This document shows, piece by piece, positions 8,703 through 17,701 of a stretch of DNA of 64,000 nt. The translations under genes and the position numbers were made by a program. The notes under the pieces were generated by a model. That model saw only the letters and a list, made by a program, of their open reading frames with translations. It was not told the origin of the DNA and did not search any database. Positions within the stretch are counted from its first letter, which is position 1; each line of letters starts with the position of its first letter. Source of the stretch: an uncultured Lachnospiraceae bacterium (lineage in GTDB: Bacteria > Bacillota > Clostridia > Lachnospirales > Lachnospiraceae); the NCBI GenBank assembly GCA_910578335.1, contig CAJTPU010000016.1, positions 1 to 64,000 on the forward strand, in the 5' to 3' direction.

Positions 8703-9668
8703 ATGCAGATTGCACTTGATAAAGATGGTCATAGAATATGTGCTGATAAAGCAACTAAAGAGAATACATATTATTGTCCTTTGTGCGGCAATGATTTAAT
8801 GCTTAGGCACGGCGAATTAAACCTTCCTCACTTTGCTCATAAATCCAATTTGTGTACTGATACATGGAATTATGATATGAGCGAGTGGCACTATAATATG
8901 CAAAGGCGTTTCCAATCAGAACAAAGAGAGGTTGTTGTAAAATATATGGAGCAAACCCATAGAGCAGATATCCTTAGTGGCAATCAAGTTATAGAATTTC
9001 AGCATTCGCCTATTTCTATGCAAGAAATTAAGGAACGTAATACTTTTTATAACTCTGCCGGGTATAATGTTGTATGGGTGTTTGATGTTCAAGAACAGTA
9101 TAATTCAGGCGCTATCTATTCTATAGCACATGACAGAGCTATTGAGTATGGTTGGAACAATCCTAAGCGTTGCCTGCAATGTTTTTCATTGCCAAAAGAG
9201 AATAATAAATCGCTTATAATATATTTTTACTGGATAGATGAAGATTCTGTCCAATGCTTTAATAGGATAATCTGGTCTACTCAGAATGAGTATCAGCAAC
9301 CTGATTTTAAAAAATTTATTATTTCTGAATATTGTATAGACGGTAATTTGGAAACATTAACTGTAAGTGATTTCTTTGAAACAAAAGTTGATTTATTAAG
9401 ACAACGTCTATTATCAGTAAATTGCAGATATCAAAAAAAGTATATAGGTGTTAAAGAACATAGAAGAAATGAATATATCTGTCCTCGGACAAATGTATTT
9501 GGTTTAAAACTTTCTGGTGAACAAGCTTGTTCATATTGTCAATACTGTGCTGCTATCAAAGAAATATATAACAGAAAATTTGAGATATATTGTTGCTTTC
9601 CTAATCAGGTTAATAAAATAACCGATACTACTTCTGGTTATGAATGTTCTGATATTCCAAGATTTTGA
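8703..9668 (+). CDS. Competence protein CoiA-like nuclease-domain protein
   Basis: A 321-residue protein resembling the CoiA family. The N-terminus has a zinc-ribbon-like element (YYCPLCGNDL followed by HFAHKSN), and the nuclease core of the PD-(D/E)xK type is visible as HRADILSGNQVIEFQHSPIS, with Asp, Glu and Gln in the expected order. The C-terminal region carries more cysteines (CSYCQYC), perhaps a second zinc site. Start ATG 8703 has GGAGG at 8689-8693; the frame is open upstream from GTG 8676. No other competence gene is nearby. Codon use is AT-rich and unlike both flanks, which suggests horizontal transfer. CoiA promotes recombination during transformation in streptococci; whether this stand-alone homologue does so is unknown. 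Confidence 0.75.
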   Translation: MQIALDKDGHRICADKATKENTYYCPLCGNDLMLRHGELNLPHFAHKSNLCTDTWNYDMSEWHYNMQRRFQSEQREVVVKYMEQTHRADILSGNQVIEFQHSPISMQEIKERNTFYNSAGYNVVWVFDVQEQYNSGAIYSIAHDRAIEYGWNNPKRCLQCFSLPKENNKSLIIYFYWIDEDSVQCFNRIIWSTQNEYQQPDFKKFIISEYCIDGNLETLTVSDFFETKVDLLRQRLLSVNCRYQKKYIGVKEHRRNEYICPRTNVFGLKLSGEQACSYCQYCAAIKEIYNRKFEIYCCFPNQVNKITDTTSGYECSDIPRF

Positions 9669-9782
9669 TGATTTTCAGAATTGTGTACTTACTGAAATTG
9701 AGATAATAAATATGCATTTCAAGTGACAAGCAAATATTTTACATAATCAAATATAGAATCGGATTCTAAAAGGGATATTTAT

Positions 9783-10479
9783 ATGTATGAAATTTGTAAG
9801 AAAATAAAAATCAATCCTCAAAAACTTTACAAGGGTTGTATTTTTATGGCGGTGTCTCATGCAGTAACAGTTGGAGAATATCCAGAATTAAACTATGAAC
9901 ATTCTTGGGATGGCATAAATTACTGCATGAATAACCGTCAGGGATGTCGTGGTATAATTACCTTTGACAAAAAGTATATCATTACTGTATTTCAAGATAT
10001 ATCAAAAAAAAATGCCATATCAGAATGAAATAAACTATTTTAAGGGTGCACCGGAAGCCATTGTCGAGTTCGCAAAGAAAGAGACTCTTCAATATGTTCT
10101 AGAAAATATAGATGGGGACACAAAACCCTATATTACGGCGGCATTTTGGGGAACTTGGGCTGAACTATATAGCACGCTTGCGTATGACGAACTTATGGAA
10201 AACAGTGCTCATATACTTGCCATACAGATTATGGAAACTTATGAAGCGCTTAGGGCTTGTGATGATTATTATGGACTTACTGACGGGCAGATGGATTTAA
10301 TTCTTTCTCTTTCAAGACAGCGCTCCCAAACGGACTTTTCCATGCCTATAATTTTGGAAAAGACAGATGTATTGTGCGGAGACATAGGAAAAATAAGAAT
10401 ATCTATGGGTGAATTAAACATCAAACTGAAAGAAGAAAAAGAAAATAAAACAAAAAACTTGGTTAGGGAAAATCTATAG
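9783..10479 (+). pseudogene. Unknown gene split by a frameshift in an A9 run
   Basis: Two overlapping frames look like halves of one gene. The first runs 9783-10028 (81 codons, start ATG 9783 with AAGGGA upstream). The second continues to 10479 in the +1 frame, and its first ATG (10012) sits exactly at the end of a run of nine A (10004-10012). Removing one A would join them into a protein of about 231 residues with a smooth junction (DISKK then MPYQNE). The protein has no signal peptide or membrane segment, and I do not recognise the family. It could be a real pseudogene, a phase-variable gene, programmed slippage, or a sequencing error. It lies in the same AT-rich patch as the CoiA-like gene. 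Confidence 0.65.
10004..10012 (+). repeat. A9 homopolymer at the frameshift point
   Basis: Nine consecutive A inside the coding sequence of the unknown gene. Runs of this length slip easily in replication, transcription and sequencing; an eight-A version would restore one continuous reading frame. Confidence 0.8.
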
Positions 10480-10564
10480 TGAAAGACTCAGAAAGTATAT
10501 TGCGTGTTCCAAATTAATACATTGCATAACAACTTTTATTCAAAAGAGTTGAAAAGAGAAAATT

Positions 10565-10618
10565 AAAAAAGACAGGGAGCAAAATATGTAAGATAGAAAT
10601 CGTCTCCCTGTCCTTTTT
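10565..10618. terminator. Bidirectional intrinsic terminator
   Basis: A perfect 9-base stem, GACAGGGAG (10571-10579) and CTCCCTGTC (10604-10612), with a 24-base loop. It is followed by T5 on the + strand (10614-10618) and preceded by A6 (10565-10570), which is T6 on the minus strand. It can end transcription of the AT-rich patch from the left and of the DHH phosphoesterase gene from the right. Confidence 0.85.
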
Positions 10619-10682
10619 ATATGCCAACAAGATTGTGACTTTTTATACGCACAAAATATTGGGGTTTGTCTACAAAAACAGT

Positions 10683-11603
10683 TTATTTGTTGGCAAGTGC
10701 ACACAATTCGTCCAGCATTTTTGGTAAATCGGTATCCATGTTTGCGGAAGTAAACTGGCAGGTGCCGACCTTTTTATGCCCGCCGCCGCCGTATTTCAGC
10801 ATAAGGCTTCCCACGTTGACATCACTGGTTTTGTTTAAGATGCTGTAGCCCACCGCGGCAGAACAGCCTTCGCCGCCTTTGCCGTTTACAATCCATGCGG
10901 AGATATTCTGTTCGGGATACATGCTGTAAATCATAAAGCGGTTGCCGGTGTAAATCGGTTCTACGCCGCGCAGGTCCGTAACAATCACATTCCCCTTTAC
11001 CTGCGTATGTGCAGTCACCATTTCCTTGAATTTTTCGGTCTGCTCATGATATATTTCGATGCGCTCTTTAATGTCCGGCAGAGCGAGGATTTCATCGGTT
11101 GACATGGTACGGCAGGCGTCAATCAGCTTTTCCATAAGCTGATAATTGGATATGGTAAAATTGCGGAAGCGTCCGAGACCGGTTCTGGGGTCCATCAAGA
11201 AGCCAATCAGAATCCATCCCTTTGGATTCTGAATTTCGTCAATCGTAAGATTGCCGGAATCCACCTTGTCAACAGCCTCCATCATATCGTCAAACTGCGG
11301 AAATTTCTCCCTTCCGCCGTAATACTCATAAATAATTCTGGCGCAGGAGGGGGTGATACGGCTTTCTCCTTTGTATTTGCCGGCAAGCGCTAACCGTTCA
11401 TGTTCGCTGGAGTGGTGGTCGAACCAAAGTCCGCAGCCTTCTACATAAGGGACGTTAGCAAGGCAGTCGTCTTCATTTACCTCGACAAGACCGTCCTGCA
11501 AATCCTTTGGATGCGCAAACTTCCAATGGTCGATAATGCCCGCTTCCTTCAATAGAGCGCCACATGCAAGCCCGTCAAAATCTGAACGTGTAATTAACCT
11601 CAT
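10683..11603 (-). CDS. DHH-family phosphoesterase
   Basis: A 306-residue DHH/DHHA1 hydrolase. The metal-binding motif I is RSDFDGLACGALL at the N-terminus, the DHH motif is WFDHHSSEH near residue 77, and the C-terminal DHHA1 substrate-binding element is GGGGHKKVGTCQF. Members of this group cleave phosphoester bonds in nanoRNA, pAp, cyclic dinucleotides or polyphosphate; the exact substrate here is not decided by sequence. It is predicted soluble and has no GGDEF or PAS domain, so it is not GdpP. I placed the start at 11603 because AAAAAGGAG precedes that ATG; a longer start at 11621 has no site. It is the only clear minus-strand gene of the window and is monocistronic. Confidence 0.9.
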   Translation of the reverse strand: MRLITRSDFDGLACGALLKEAGIIDHWKFAHPKDLQDGLVEVNEDDCLANVPYVEGCGLWFDHHSSEHERLALAGKYKGESRITPSCARIIYEYYGGREKFPQFDDMMEAVDKVDSGNLTIDEIQNPKGWILIGFLMDPRTGLGRFRNFTISNYQLMEKLIDACRTMSTDEILALPDIKERIEIYHEQTEKFKEMVTAHTQVKGNVIVTDLRGVEPIYTGNRFMIYSMYPEQNISAWIVNGKGGEGCSAAVGYSILNKTSDVNVGSLMLKYGGGGHKKVGTCQFTSANMDTDLPKMLDELCALANK

Positions 11604-11687
11604 AAAAGACTCCTTTTTCACAATTTATTTTCATAGGCACGCCCCATAAGAGGCGGAAACATGCCTGATAAAACTATATCAAACTAC

Positions 11688-11716
11688 ATTATAGACAATA
11701 TGGGCGCTTTTTTCAA
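11688..11716 (-). promoter_or_regulatory. Sigma-A promoter of the DHH gene
   Basis: Reading the minus strand: TTGAAA (11716-11711), a 17-base spacer and a perfect TATAAT (11693-11688). The coding start is 84 bases further on. Match and spacing are near consensus. Confidence 0.75.
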
Positions 11717-11793
11717 TATATTCAAAGAACTTTTCCGCATTTTATGCGGTATGCCGATTTCGGTAATAGGGAATGGAATTGTAAGAATGCCTG

Positions 11794-11802
11794 TGGTAAA
11801 AT
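11794..11802 (+). promoter_or_regulatory. Putative extended -10 element for the lipoprotein gene
   Basis: TGGTAAAAT fits the extended -10 form (TG, one base, TAAAAT). No convincing -35 is present. It lies about 50 bases upstream of the lipoprotein start in the divergent intergenic region. Confidence 0.4.
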
Positions 11803-11853
11803 GGTGACATTGCAGAGAGAAAATTCCCGAATGCAAAAAGGAGGAAAAGGGGT

Positions 11854-13053
11854 ATGGAATTGCATAGAGGAGGAAACAGAATAGCCATACTGATTTTACT
11901 GGTTTTGCTGCTTGCTGCGTGCGGCAGTCCCAAAATGACAGTGCCGGAGAGTCGGAAAACCAAATACCAATTGCCAAAAACAGACCTGCAGGAATGGTGC
12001 GGTTATTACTCCCGCAGCGGTAAAACAAAGGACAACGGCATTGTGGATATAGGCTTTGTTCTCTATGAGCAGGAGGGGCTTTTCTGGGGTTACCTTTCTG
12101 TGGAAGGACATGAATACCACGGGGAGATGGCGGATACCTATCAACATAAAAGAATTCTCACTACAGTGCAGACACATGCGGGAGGGGTGTTTGTCTATTT
12201 TTATGAGGAAATTCCCATAGAGGAAGCGGAGGGCATTTCCGTGAAAGAACAGGAGGACTATTTTGGCGCGTGCACACGGGGCGATTTGCTGTTTACCATG
12301 AAGCAGGAGGGAGCGGATATCCTTACTACGTGGGAGAAGCCTTTTTTGGCGGAAGCGGAAGAAAGCCTGACCGAAAGGAGCTTTCATCGGTTTGACATCC
12401 ATTATTTATCCTGTATCTTGTTGGGAGAAAAGGATAGGGAGGCTTTTTTGGCGGCGCGGGGGATTTCGTCTTGGGCAGTTCCCTTTTTTGTATATGAGGA
12501 CGAAGACAGCGGGCGGCAGCTTGCCGTTTATACGGATGAGCCTGCGGGAGGCGGAACCGGAATTTACCGTGAAGGCGGACGTGTACAGGGGATTGGGATT
12601 CCTGCGTGCAGCGAGGCGGAATGGGTTGATGAGCGGTTTGAGGTAACGTATGGAGGTGATACCGGAGAGCGGTCAGTGGACGATTACACGGAAAACCGTA
12701 CATATAACGAACAGGGGCAGCTTACCCGCTTCCTCTCGGAGGGGATGATAACGGACATAGAAGAACCCTGTCGGGACAGAGTCATAGAAATAACCTATTT
12801 CTACAGGGACGACGGTACGTTAGAAAAGAAGGAGGGCTTTTACAACGCATGGATTTTCGGCACTGTCGGCTGCTCGGAACGCTGCTTTTATGATGCACAG
12901 GGACGTCTGATATATTCCAGCGCTCATATCACCCACGGCAGTCTGGATAATTATTATATCTATCAAGGAGACGGTGCCCGCCCTGATTATGGCATTATGC
13001 TGGATTATGACGGCAGTATTCACGCATATGAATTTATACATTATACAGATTAA
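11854..13053 (+). CDS. Lipoprotein with YD-repeat-like segments, unknown function
   Basis: A 399-residue predicted lipoprotein. A short hydrophobic signal ends in the lipobox LAAC at about residue 24, so it should be anchored on the outer face of the membrane. The mature part is acidic. The C-terminal third has several stretches of the form Y(N/R/D)xxGxL (YNEQGQLTRF, YRDDGTLEKK, YDAQGRLIYS) like YD/RHS-type repeats or the beta-hairpins of MORN/toxin-immunity proteins; this is a resemblance, not an assignment. Start ATG 11854 follows AAAGGAGG. The next gene downstream is lgt, the enzyme that lipidates such proteins, but the 100-base gap suggests separate transcription. No terminator is clear after it. 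Confidence 0.85.
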   Translation: MELHRGGNRIAILILLVLLLAACGSPKMTVPESRKTKYQLPKTDLQEWCGYYSRSGKTKDNGIVDIGFVLYEQEGLFWGYLSVEGHEYHGEMADTYQHKRILTTVQTHAGGVFVYFYEEIPIEEAEGISVKEQEDYFGACTRGDLLFTMKQEGADILTTWEKPFLAEAEESLTERSFHRFDIHYLSCILLGEKDREAFLAARGISSWAVPFFVYEDEDSGRQLAVYTDEPAGGGTGIYREGGRVQGIGIPACSEAEWVDERFEVTYGGDTGERSVDDYTENRTYNEQGQLTRFLSEGMITDIEEPCRDRVIEITYFYRDDGTLEKKEGFYNAWIFGTVGCSERCFYDAQGRLIYSSAHITHGSLDNYYIYQGDGARPDYGIMLDYDGSIHAYEFIHYTD

Positions 13054-13101
13054 AAATTTTATTTTTATGAAAAGAAAATTAAAAAAACACAAAAGTATAG
13101 T

Positions 13102-13120
13102 CATGGTATGAAAAACCATG
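13102..13120. repeat. Short inverted repeat upstream of lgt
   Basis: CATGGT (13102-13107) and ACCATG (13115-13120) form a 6-base palindrome separated by seven bases, in the AT-rich leader of lgt. It could be an operator or small hairpin. I found no strong sigma-A promoter next to it. Confidence 0.35.
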
Positions 13121-13156
13121 TTATCATAAATAATATAGCAGGAAGGACGTAAAAAA

Positions 13157-13903
13157 ATGTACAATGATTTATTTACCATCGGACCGTTTACCGTACACGG
13201 ATATGGGCTTATGATTGCAATTGGCGTGCTGGCGGCGTTGTTTATTGCAGAGGCAAGGGCAAAAAAGCGGGATATGAATGCGGATGTGCTTTATCCGCTT
13301 ACACTGGTATGCGTGGTGTTTGGCTTTGCAAGCGCAAAGGTTTTGTTCTGCATTGTAGAATGGCGGCAGTTTATCAAAAATCCATTGCAGCTTCTGACGG
13401 GAAACGGGTTTGTGGTCTACGGCGGCATTATTGGCGGCGTGCTGGCAGCATTTTTGTACTGCAGGTTGAAAAAACTCAATTTCTGGGATTATTTTGATAT
13501 TGTGCTTCCCAGTGTGGCGGTGGCGCAGGGCTTCGGGCGGATTGGCTGTTTCCTTGCAGGATGCTGTTACGGCAGAGAGACGGACTCTTTTTTGGGAATT
13601 GCGTTCACACATTCCGATTATGCCCCAAACGGCGTGAAGCTGCTTCCCACACAGCTTTTTTCGGCGGCGGGCATGTTTTTGATAGCAGGTTTTTTATTCT
13701 GGTATGCGAAAAAAGAGCGAAAAAAGGGGCAGGTCGGCGCGTTATATCTGGTTTTATACAGCATCGGCAGGTTTATCATAGAGTTTTTCAGAGATGACTA
13801 CAGGGGGGCGGTGGGCTTTCTTTCCACATCGCAGTTTATTTCCCTGTTTATTTTGGCAATAGGAGTGTGGTTGTTCAGAAAAAGGAGCGTGGAAAAAGAA
13901 TGA
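13157..13903 (+). CDS. lgt: Prolipoprotein diacylglyceryl transferase
   Basis: Membrane enzyme that transfers a diacylglyceryl group from phosphatidylglycerol to the lipobox cysteine of prolipoproteins, the first step of lipoprotein maturation. At 248 residues it is near normal length. The N-terminus has the family HGYGLMIAIG stretch, and the Lgt signature appears as GRIGCFLAGCCYG near residue 130. About seven hydrophobic segments are visible. Start ATG 13157 is preceded by AGGAAGG. The stop overlaps the start of the ABC ATPase gene (ATGA), so the two are translationally coupled. The second lipoprotein enzyme, lspA, is far away at 61 kb; several predicted lipoproteins in this window would be substrates. 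Confidence 0.96.
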   Translation: MYNDLFTIGPFTVHGYGLMIAIGVLAALFIAEARAKKRDMNADVLYPLTLVCVVFGFASAKVLFCIVEWRQFIKNPLQLLTGNGFVVYGGIIGGVLAAFLYCRLKKLNFWDYFDIVLPSVAVAQGFGRIGCFLAGCCYGRETDSFLGIAFTHSDYAPNGVKLLPTQLFSAAGMFLIAGFLFWYAKKERKKGQVGALYLVLYSIGRFIIEFFRDDYRGAVGFLSTSQFISLFILAIGVWLFRKRSVEKE

Positions 13904-14604
13904 GTGCGTTTGTGGAATTTCGCGGCGTGAGCAAAGTTTATAAAACCGGTGAAGTGTCCATTCAGGCATTGCACGATGTCAATTTTGAGATTCAGCAGGG
14001 GGAGTTCTGCGTGGTGGTGGGCGCCTCCGGCGCCGGCAAGACGACAATCTTAAATATTCTGGGCGGCATGGACACGCTGTCGGGCGGACAGGTTTTTTTG
14101 GACGGAGAAGAAATTTCCGCATATAAAAAGAAACAGCTTACTACTTACAGGCGGCATGACGTCGGGTTTGTGTTCCAGTTTTATAATCTGGTGCAGAATT
14201 TGACGGCGCTTGAAAATGTGGAGCTTGCGGCACAGATATGTAAGGAGCCGCTGGATGCGGCAAAGGTTCTTGAAGAGGTGGGGCTTAGGGAGCGTATGGC
14301 AAATTTTCCCGCGCAGCTTTCCGGCGGCGAACAGCAGCGCGTTGCCATTGCAAGGGCACTTGCCAAAAATCCGAAGCTGCTTTTATGCGACGAGCCTACG
14401 GGCGCGCTGGATTACAATACGGGAAAAGCAGTATTAAAGCTTTTGCAGGATACTTGCAGGAAAAAAGGACGCACCGTGGTAGTGATTACGCACAACCAGG
14501 CGCTTACCGCCATGGCGGACAGAATTATTACGATAAAGAGCGGGACCGTAAAAAGTGTGGTTCTCAATCAGAATATTGTAAATGTGGAAGAAATCGAATG
14601 GTAA
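13900..14604 (+). CDS. ABC transporter ATP-binding protein (MacB/LolD type)
   Basis: Cytoplasmic ATPase of 234 residues for the permease encoded next. Motifs: Walker A GASGAGKTT (near residue 43), signature LSGGEQQR, Walker B LLLCDEPTGALD, and H-loop VITHN. The sequence belongs to the MacB/LolD/FtsE branch, which pairs with FtsX-like permeases and usually works by mechanotransmission rather than classical import. Start ATG 13900 is inside the lgt stop (ATGA overlap) and follows AAAGGAG; the frame is open from GTG 13867 inside lgt but that start has no support. The permease follows after 18 bases. Confidence 0.93.
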   Translation: MSAFVEFRGVSKVYKTGEVSIQALHDVNFEIQQGEFCVVVGASGAGKTTILNILGGMDTLSGGQVFLDGEEISAYKKKQLTTYRRHDVGFVFQFYNLVQNLTALENVELAAQICKEPLDAAKVLEEVGLRERMANFPAQLSGGEQQRVAIARALAKNPKLLLCDEPTGALDYNTGKAVLKLLQDTCRKKGRTVVVITHNQALTAMADRIITIKSGTVKSVVLNQNIVNVEEIEW

Positions 14605-14622
14605 GGAAGTGACGAAACGCCT

Positions 14623-17600
14623 ATGAAATCCATGATGGCAAAGACAACACTGCGTGAAATCAAACAAAGCTTTGGACGTTATCTGGCAATTCTGGCGATT
14701 GTCGCGCTTGGCGTGGGCTTTTTTTCGGGATTAAAGGTGACGACGGATTCCATGACGGTGTCTGCGGATAAGTATCTGCAAAAGACGCAGCTTTTTGATT
14801 ACAGGCTTTTGTCCACCCTTGGTTTTGAAGAGGCGGATGTGGAAGCGCTTTCGGGCAGGGAGGATGTCAGGGCTGTGGAAGGCGCGGTGTCTGCGGACAT
14901 TATTTATATCAATGCACAGGGAAATGAGAGCGTTATCCGGGCGCATTCTCTTACCAGACAGATAAATCAGGCAGTGCTTGTGGCAGGCAGGCTTCCCGAG
15001 AGCGGGGACGAGTGCGTGGTGGACAGTGCGCTTTACGGGGAAGAAGCCATCGGCACCAAAATTGTGCTGTCCGAGAACAATGCCGAAGAGGACCTTGATA
15101 ATTTTGCCTTTCAGGAGTATACCATTTCCGGTATCATACAGTCGCCATACTATATCCAGTTTGAAAGAGGAAATACTTCTCTTGGAAACGGAAGGGTAAG
15201 CGGCTTTATGTATCTGCTTCCGGAAGGCTTTCAGATGGAGTATTATACGGAGATTTTCGTAAAATTCGATGAGGATTATCTCTTATATTCCGAGGCGTAT
15301 GAAGCATATATGGAAGAGAAGGAAAGCGTCTGGGAAACCTATGTAAAAGAACAGGGGCAGCGCAGGTACGATTCCATTATTGACGAGGCAAATGAAGAGC
15401 TTTTAAATGCGGAGAAAGAATTGCAGGATAAAAAAGCGGAGGCGGAAACAGAGCTTTTAGATGCCAGAAAGGATTTGGAGAAGGCAGAGCAGGAAATTGC
15501 AGACGGGGAAGCGGAGCTGGCGGACGGCAGGGAGAAGCTGGCAGAGGGAAAAAAGGAGCTGGCGGACGGGGAAAAGCAGATAGCCGAAGCCGAAGCAGAG
15601 CTCGCAGACAGGGAAGCTTCTCTTGCGGCTGCAAGGGAGCAGATTGCAGCAAATGAAGCCGCTCTCGATGCCATGCGGCAGCAGTATGGCGACTATGCGC
15701 AGATGCCGCAGGCTGCGGCAGAGCTTTTAGCTGCACAGGAAGCAATTTTACAGGCAAAGCAGCAGCTTGACGAGGGAGAGGCTGCGCTTTTGGCAGCAAG
15801 GGAAGAAATAGAGGCGGCAAAGAGAGAGCTTGCCACAAACCGGAAAGAACTTTTAAAGGCAGAGGAGGAGCTGGCGGATGCCGAGGCAGAGCTGGCTGAC
15901 GGAAAAAAGGAGCTGGCGGACGGCTGGCAGGAATATGAGGATGCTTATGCGGAATTTGAAGAAGAAATTGCGGATGCCGAAGCAAAGCTTTTAGACGCGA
16001 GGGCGGAGATAGCGGATATCAAAATGCCCGACACCTTTGTGTTTGGAAGAGACACCAATATCGGTTATGTGTGTTTTGAAAATGATTCCGGCATTGTAGA
16101 CGGCATTGCCATTGTATTTCCGGTGTTTTTCTTTTTGGTGGCGGCGCTGGTCTGCATGACGACCATGAACCGGATGGTGGAGGAGCAGAGGACGCAGATA
16201 GGCGTACTAAAGGCGCTTGGCTACAGCGAAGGCTCCATCATGGGAAAATACCTTTTTTATTCGGGCAGTGCGGCGTTAATCGGCAGCGTGGCGGGATTTA
16301 TGCTTGGCACAAGCATGATTCCCTATGTTATCTGGGTAGTTTACAAGATTATGTACCGGATGGGCAGCTTTTCGTACGTGTTTGACTGGAAGCTTGCGAT
16401 GGTTTCCCTGATTGTGGCAATTTGCTGTACGATGGGAACCACCTGGGTTTCCTGCCGCCGTGAGCTAAAGGCGGTGGCTGCAAGCCTGATGCGCCCCAAA
16501 GCGCCGAAGGCTGGAAAGAGAGTCCTTTTAGAGCGCCTGACATTTGTCTGGAAGCGCCTGAATTTCCTGCAAAAGGTATCTGTCAGGAATGTATTCCGTT
16601 ATAAGAAGCGTTTTTTTATGATGATAATTGGCATCAGCGGCTGTACGGCTCTTCTGCTGACCGGCTTCGGAATCAGTGATTCCGTCAAGAACATTGCCAA
16701 CAAGCAATATGAGGAAATCCATATATATCATCTGAGTGTTTCCCTGCAGGAGGATTTTCGCACCGAGAAGGAAGAGGAAGCTTTGCAGGTCATGGAGGAG
16801 CAGGGGCTTACGTATCTGCCGGCACTGGAAACTTCCATGGATATGGAAACCGGCGGGCAGGTAAAATCCGTCAATCTGATTGTGGTTGCCAATCCGGAGA
16901 ATATGGACGGTTTTATCAGCCTTCACACGAAGGACGGGGAACGTATCGACTATCCGAAGGCGGGGGAGGCGGTGATTGCCGGACAGCTTGCGGAAAACTT
17001 TAAGATTAAAACCGGCGACTCTATATGGCTTTATGATGAGGACAGGAATGCCATACAGGTAAAGATTTCCGGTATCTGTGAAAATTATGTGTATAATTAT
17101 GTCTACCTGTCACCGGAAACCTATGAGTCGCAGATAGGTACACCGGAGTATAAGACCCTCTACGCCAACGCACAGGAGGGAACAGACTTGCATATGGCGG
17201 CAGCCGCGCTGATGAAAGCAGAAAATGTATCTATGGTAAATGTCAGCGAAGATGTGAAGGAGCGTTTTTCCGGTATGATGGGCAGGCTGGACTATGTGGT
17301 GCTTGTGATTATTCTATGCGCCGGAGCACTGGCATTTATTGTACTGTACAATCTGAATAACATCAATATCACGGAGCGTATCCGCGAAATTGCAACCATA
17401 AAAGTGCTTGGTTTTTATCAGCGGGAGACGGCAAAATATGTTTTTCGGGAAAATACAGTACTGACGGCACTTGGCTGTGCAATCGGATTATTTTTAGGTA
17501 AGCTTTTACATGCCTATGTGATGTATAAGGCAAAAATCGATATGGTATCCTTTGATGTCCATATACAGTGGACCAGTTATCTTTACAGCGTTATTTTGAC

Positions 17601-17688
17601 GTTTGTATTTGCATGGGTTGTCAACAGGATGATGGCGGGCAAGTTAAACCGTATCAATATGGCGGAGTCATTGAAGTCTGTGGACTAA
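14623..17688 (+). CDS. FtsX-like ABC permease with long extracellular coiled coil
   Basis: A 1021-residue membrane protein. One transmembrane helix lies at about residues 17-38, followed by an extracellular domain and a very long Ala/Glu/Lys-rich coiled coil (about residues 245-465) built of repeated ELADG and AEAEL units. Three transmembrane helices of an FtsX domain follow (about 490-620). A second helix near residue 665 starts a second extracellular domain, and a second three-helix FtsX block closes the protein. This is the double-FtsX layout of MacB-type permeases of Firmicutes, usually peptide or drug responsive, or linked to envelope remodelling. The substrate is unknown. The cognate ATPase is immediately upstream. 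Start ATG 14623 has GGAAGTGA about 12 bases upstream; ATGs at 14632 and 14635 are alternatives. Confidence 0.92.
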   Translation: MKSMMAKTTLREIKQSFGRYLAILAIVALGVGFFSGLKVTTDSMTVSADKYLQKTQLFDYRLLSTLGFEEADVEALSGREDVRAVEGAVSADIIYINAQGNESVIRAHSLTRQINQAVLVAGRLPESGDECVVDSALYGEEAIGTKIVLSENNAEEDLDNFAFQEYTISGIIQSPYYIQFERGNTSLGNGRVSGFMYLLPEGFQMEYYTEIFVKFDEDYLLYSEAYEAYMEEKESVWETYVKEQGQRRYDSIIDEANEELLNAEKELQDKKAEAETELLDARKDLEKAEQEIADGEAELADGREKLAEGKKELADGEKQIAEAEAELADREASLAAAREQIAANEAALDAMRQQYGDYAQMPQAAAELLAAQEAILQAKQQLDEGEAALLAAREEIEAAKRELATNRKELLKAEEELADAEAELADGKKELADGWQEYEDAYAEFEEEIADAEAKLLDARAEIADIKMPDTFVFGRDTNIGYVCFENDSGIVDGIAIVFPVFFFLVAALVCMTTMNRMVEEQRTQIGVLKALGYSEGSIMGKYLFYSGSAALIGSVAGFMLGTSMIPYVIWVVYKIMYRMGSFSYVFDWKLAMVSLIVAICCTMGTTWVSCRRELKAVAASLMRPKAPKAGKRVLLERLTFVWKRLNFLQKVSVRNVFRYKKRFFMMIIGISGCTALLLTGFGISDSVKNIANKQYEEIHIYHLSVSLQEDFRTEKEEEALQVMEEQGLTYLPALETSMDMETGGQVKSVNLIVVANPENMDGFISLHTKDGERIDYPKAGEAVIAGQLAENFKIKTGDSIWLYDEDRNAIQVKISGICENYVYNYVYLSPETYESQIGTPEYKTLYANAQEGTDLHMAAAALMKAENVSMVNVSEDVKERFSGMMGRLDYVVLVIILCAGALAFIVLYNLNNINITERIREIATIKVLGFYQRETAKYVFRENTVLTALGCAIGLFLGKLLHAYVMYKAKIDMVSFDVHIQWTSYLYSVILTFVFAWVVNRMMAGKLNRINMAESLKSVD

Positions 17689-17701
17689 GGAGGAAAAGCG
17701 T

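Noticed and set aside
8703..10479. Idea that the AT-rich patch is a complete toxin-antitoxin or phage-defence system
   Set aside because: Only one nuclease-like gene and one broken unknown gene are visible; no typical antitoxin, methylase, helicase or sensor domain is recognisable.
15377..15985. Minus-strand ORF rich in Leu/Pro/Ala opposite the ABC permease coiled coil
   Set aside because: Arises from the biased codons of the coiled coil; no independent evidence of coding.
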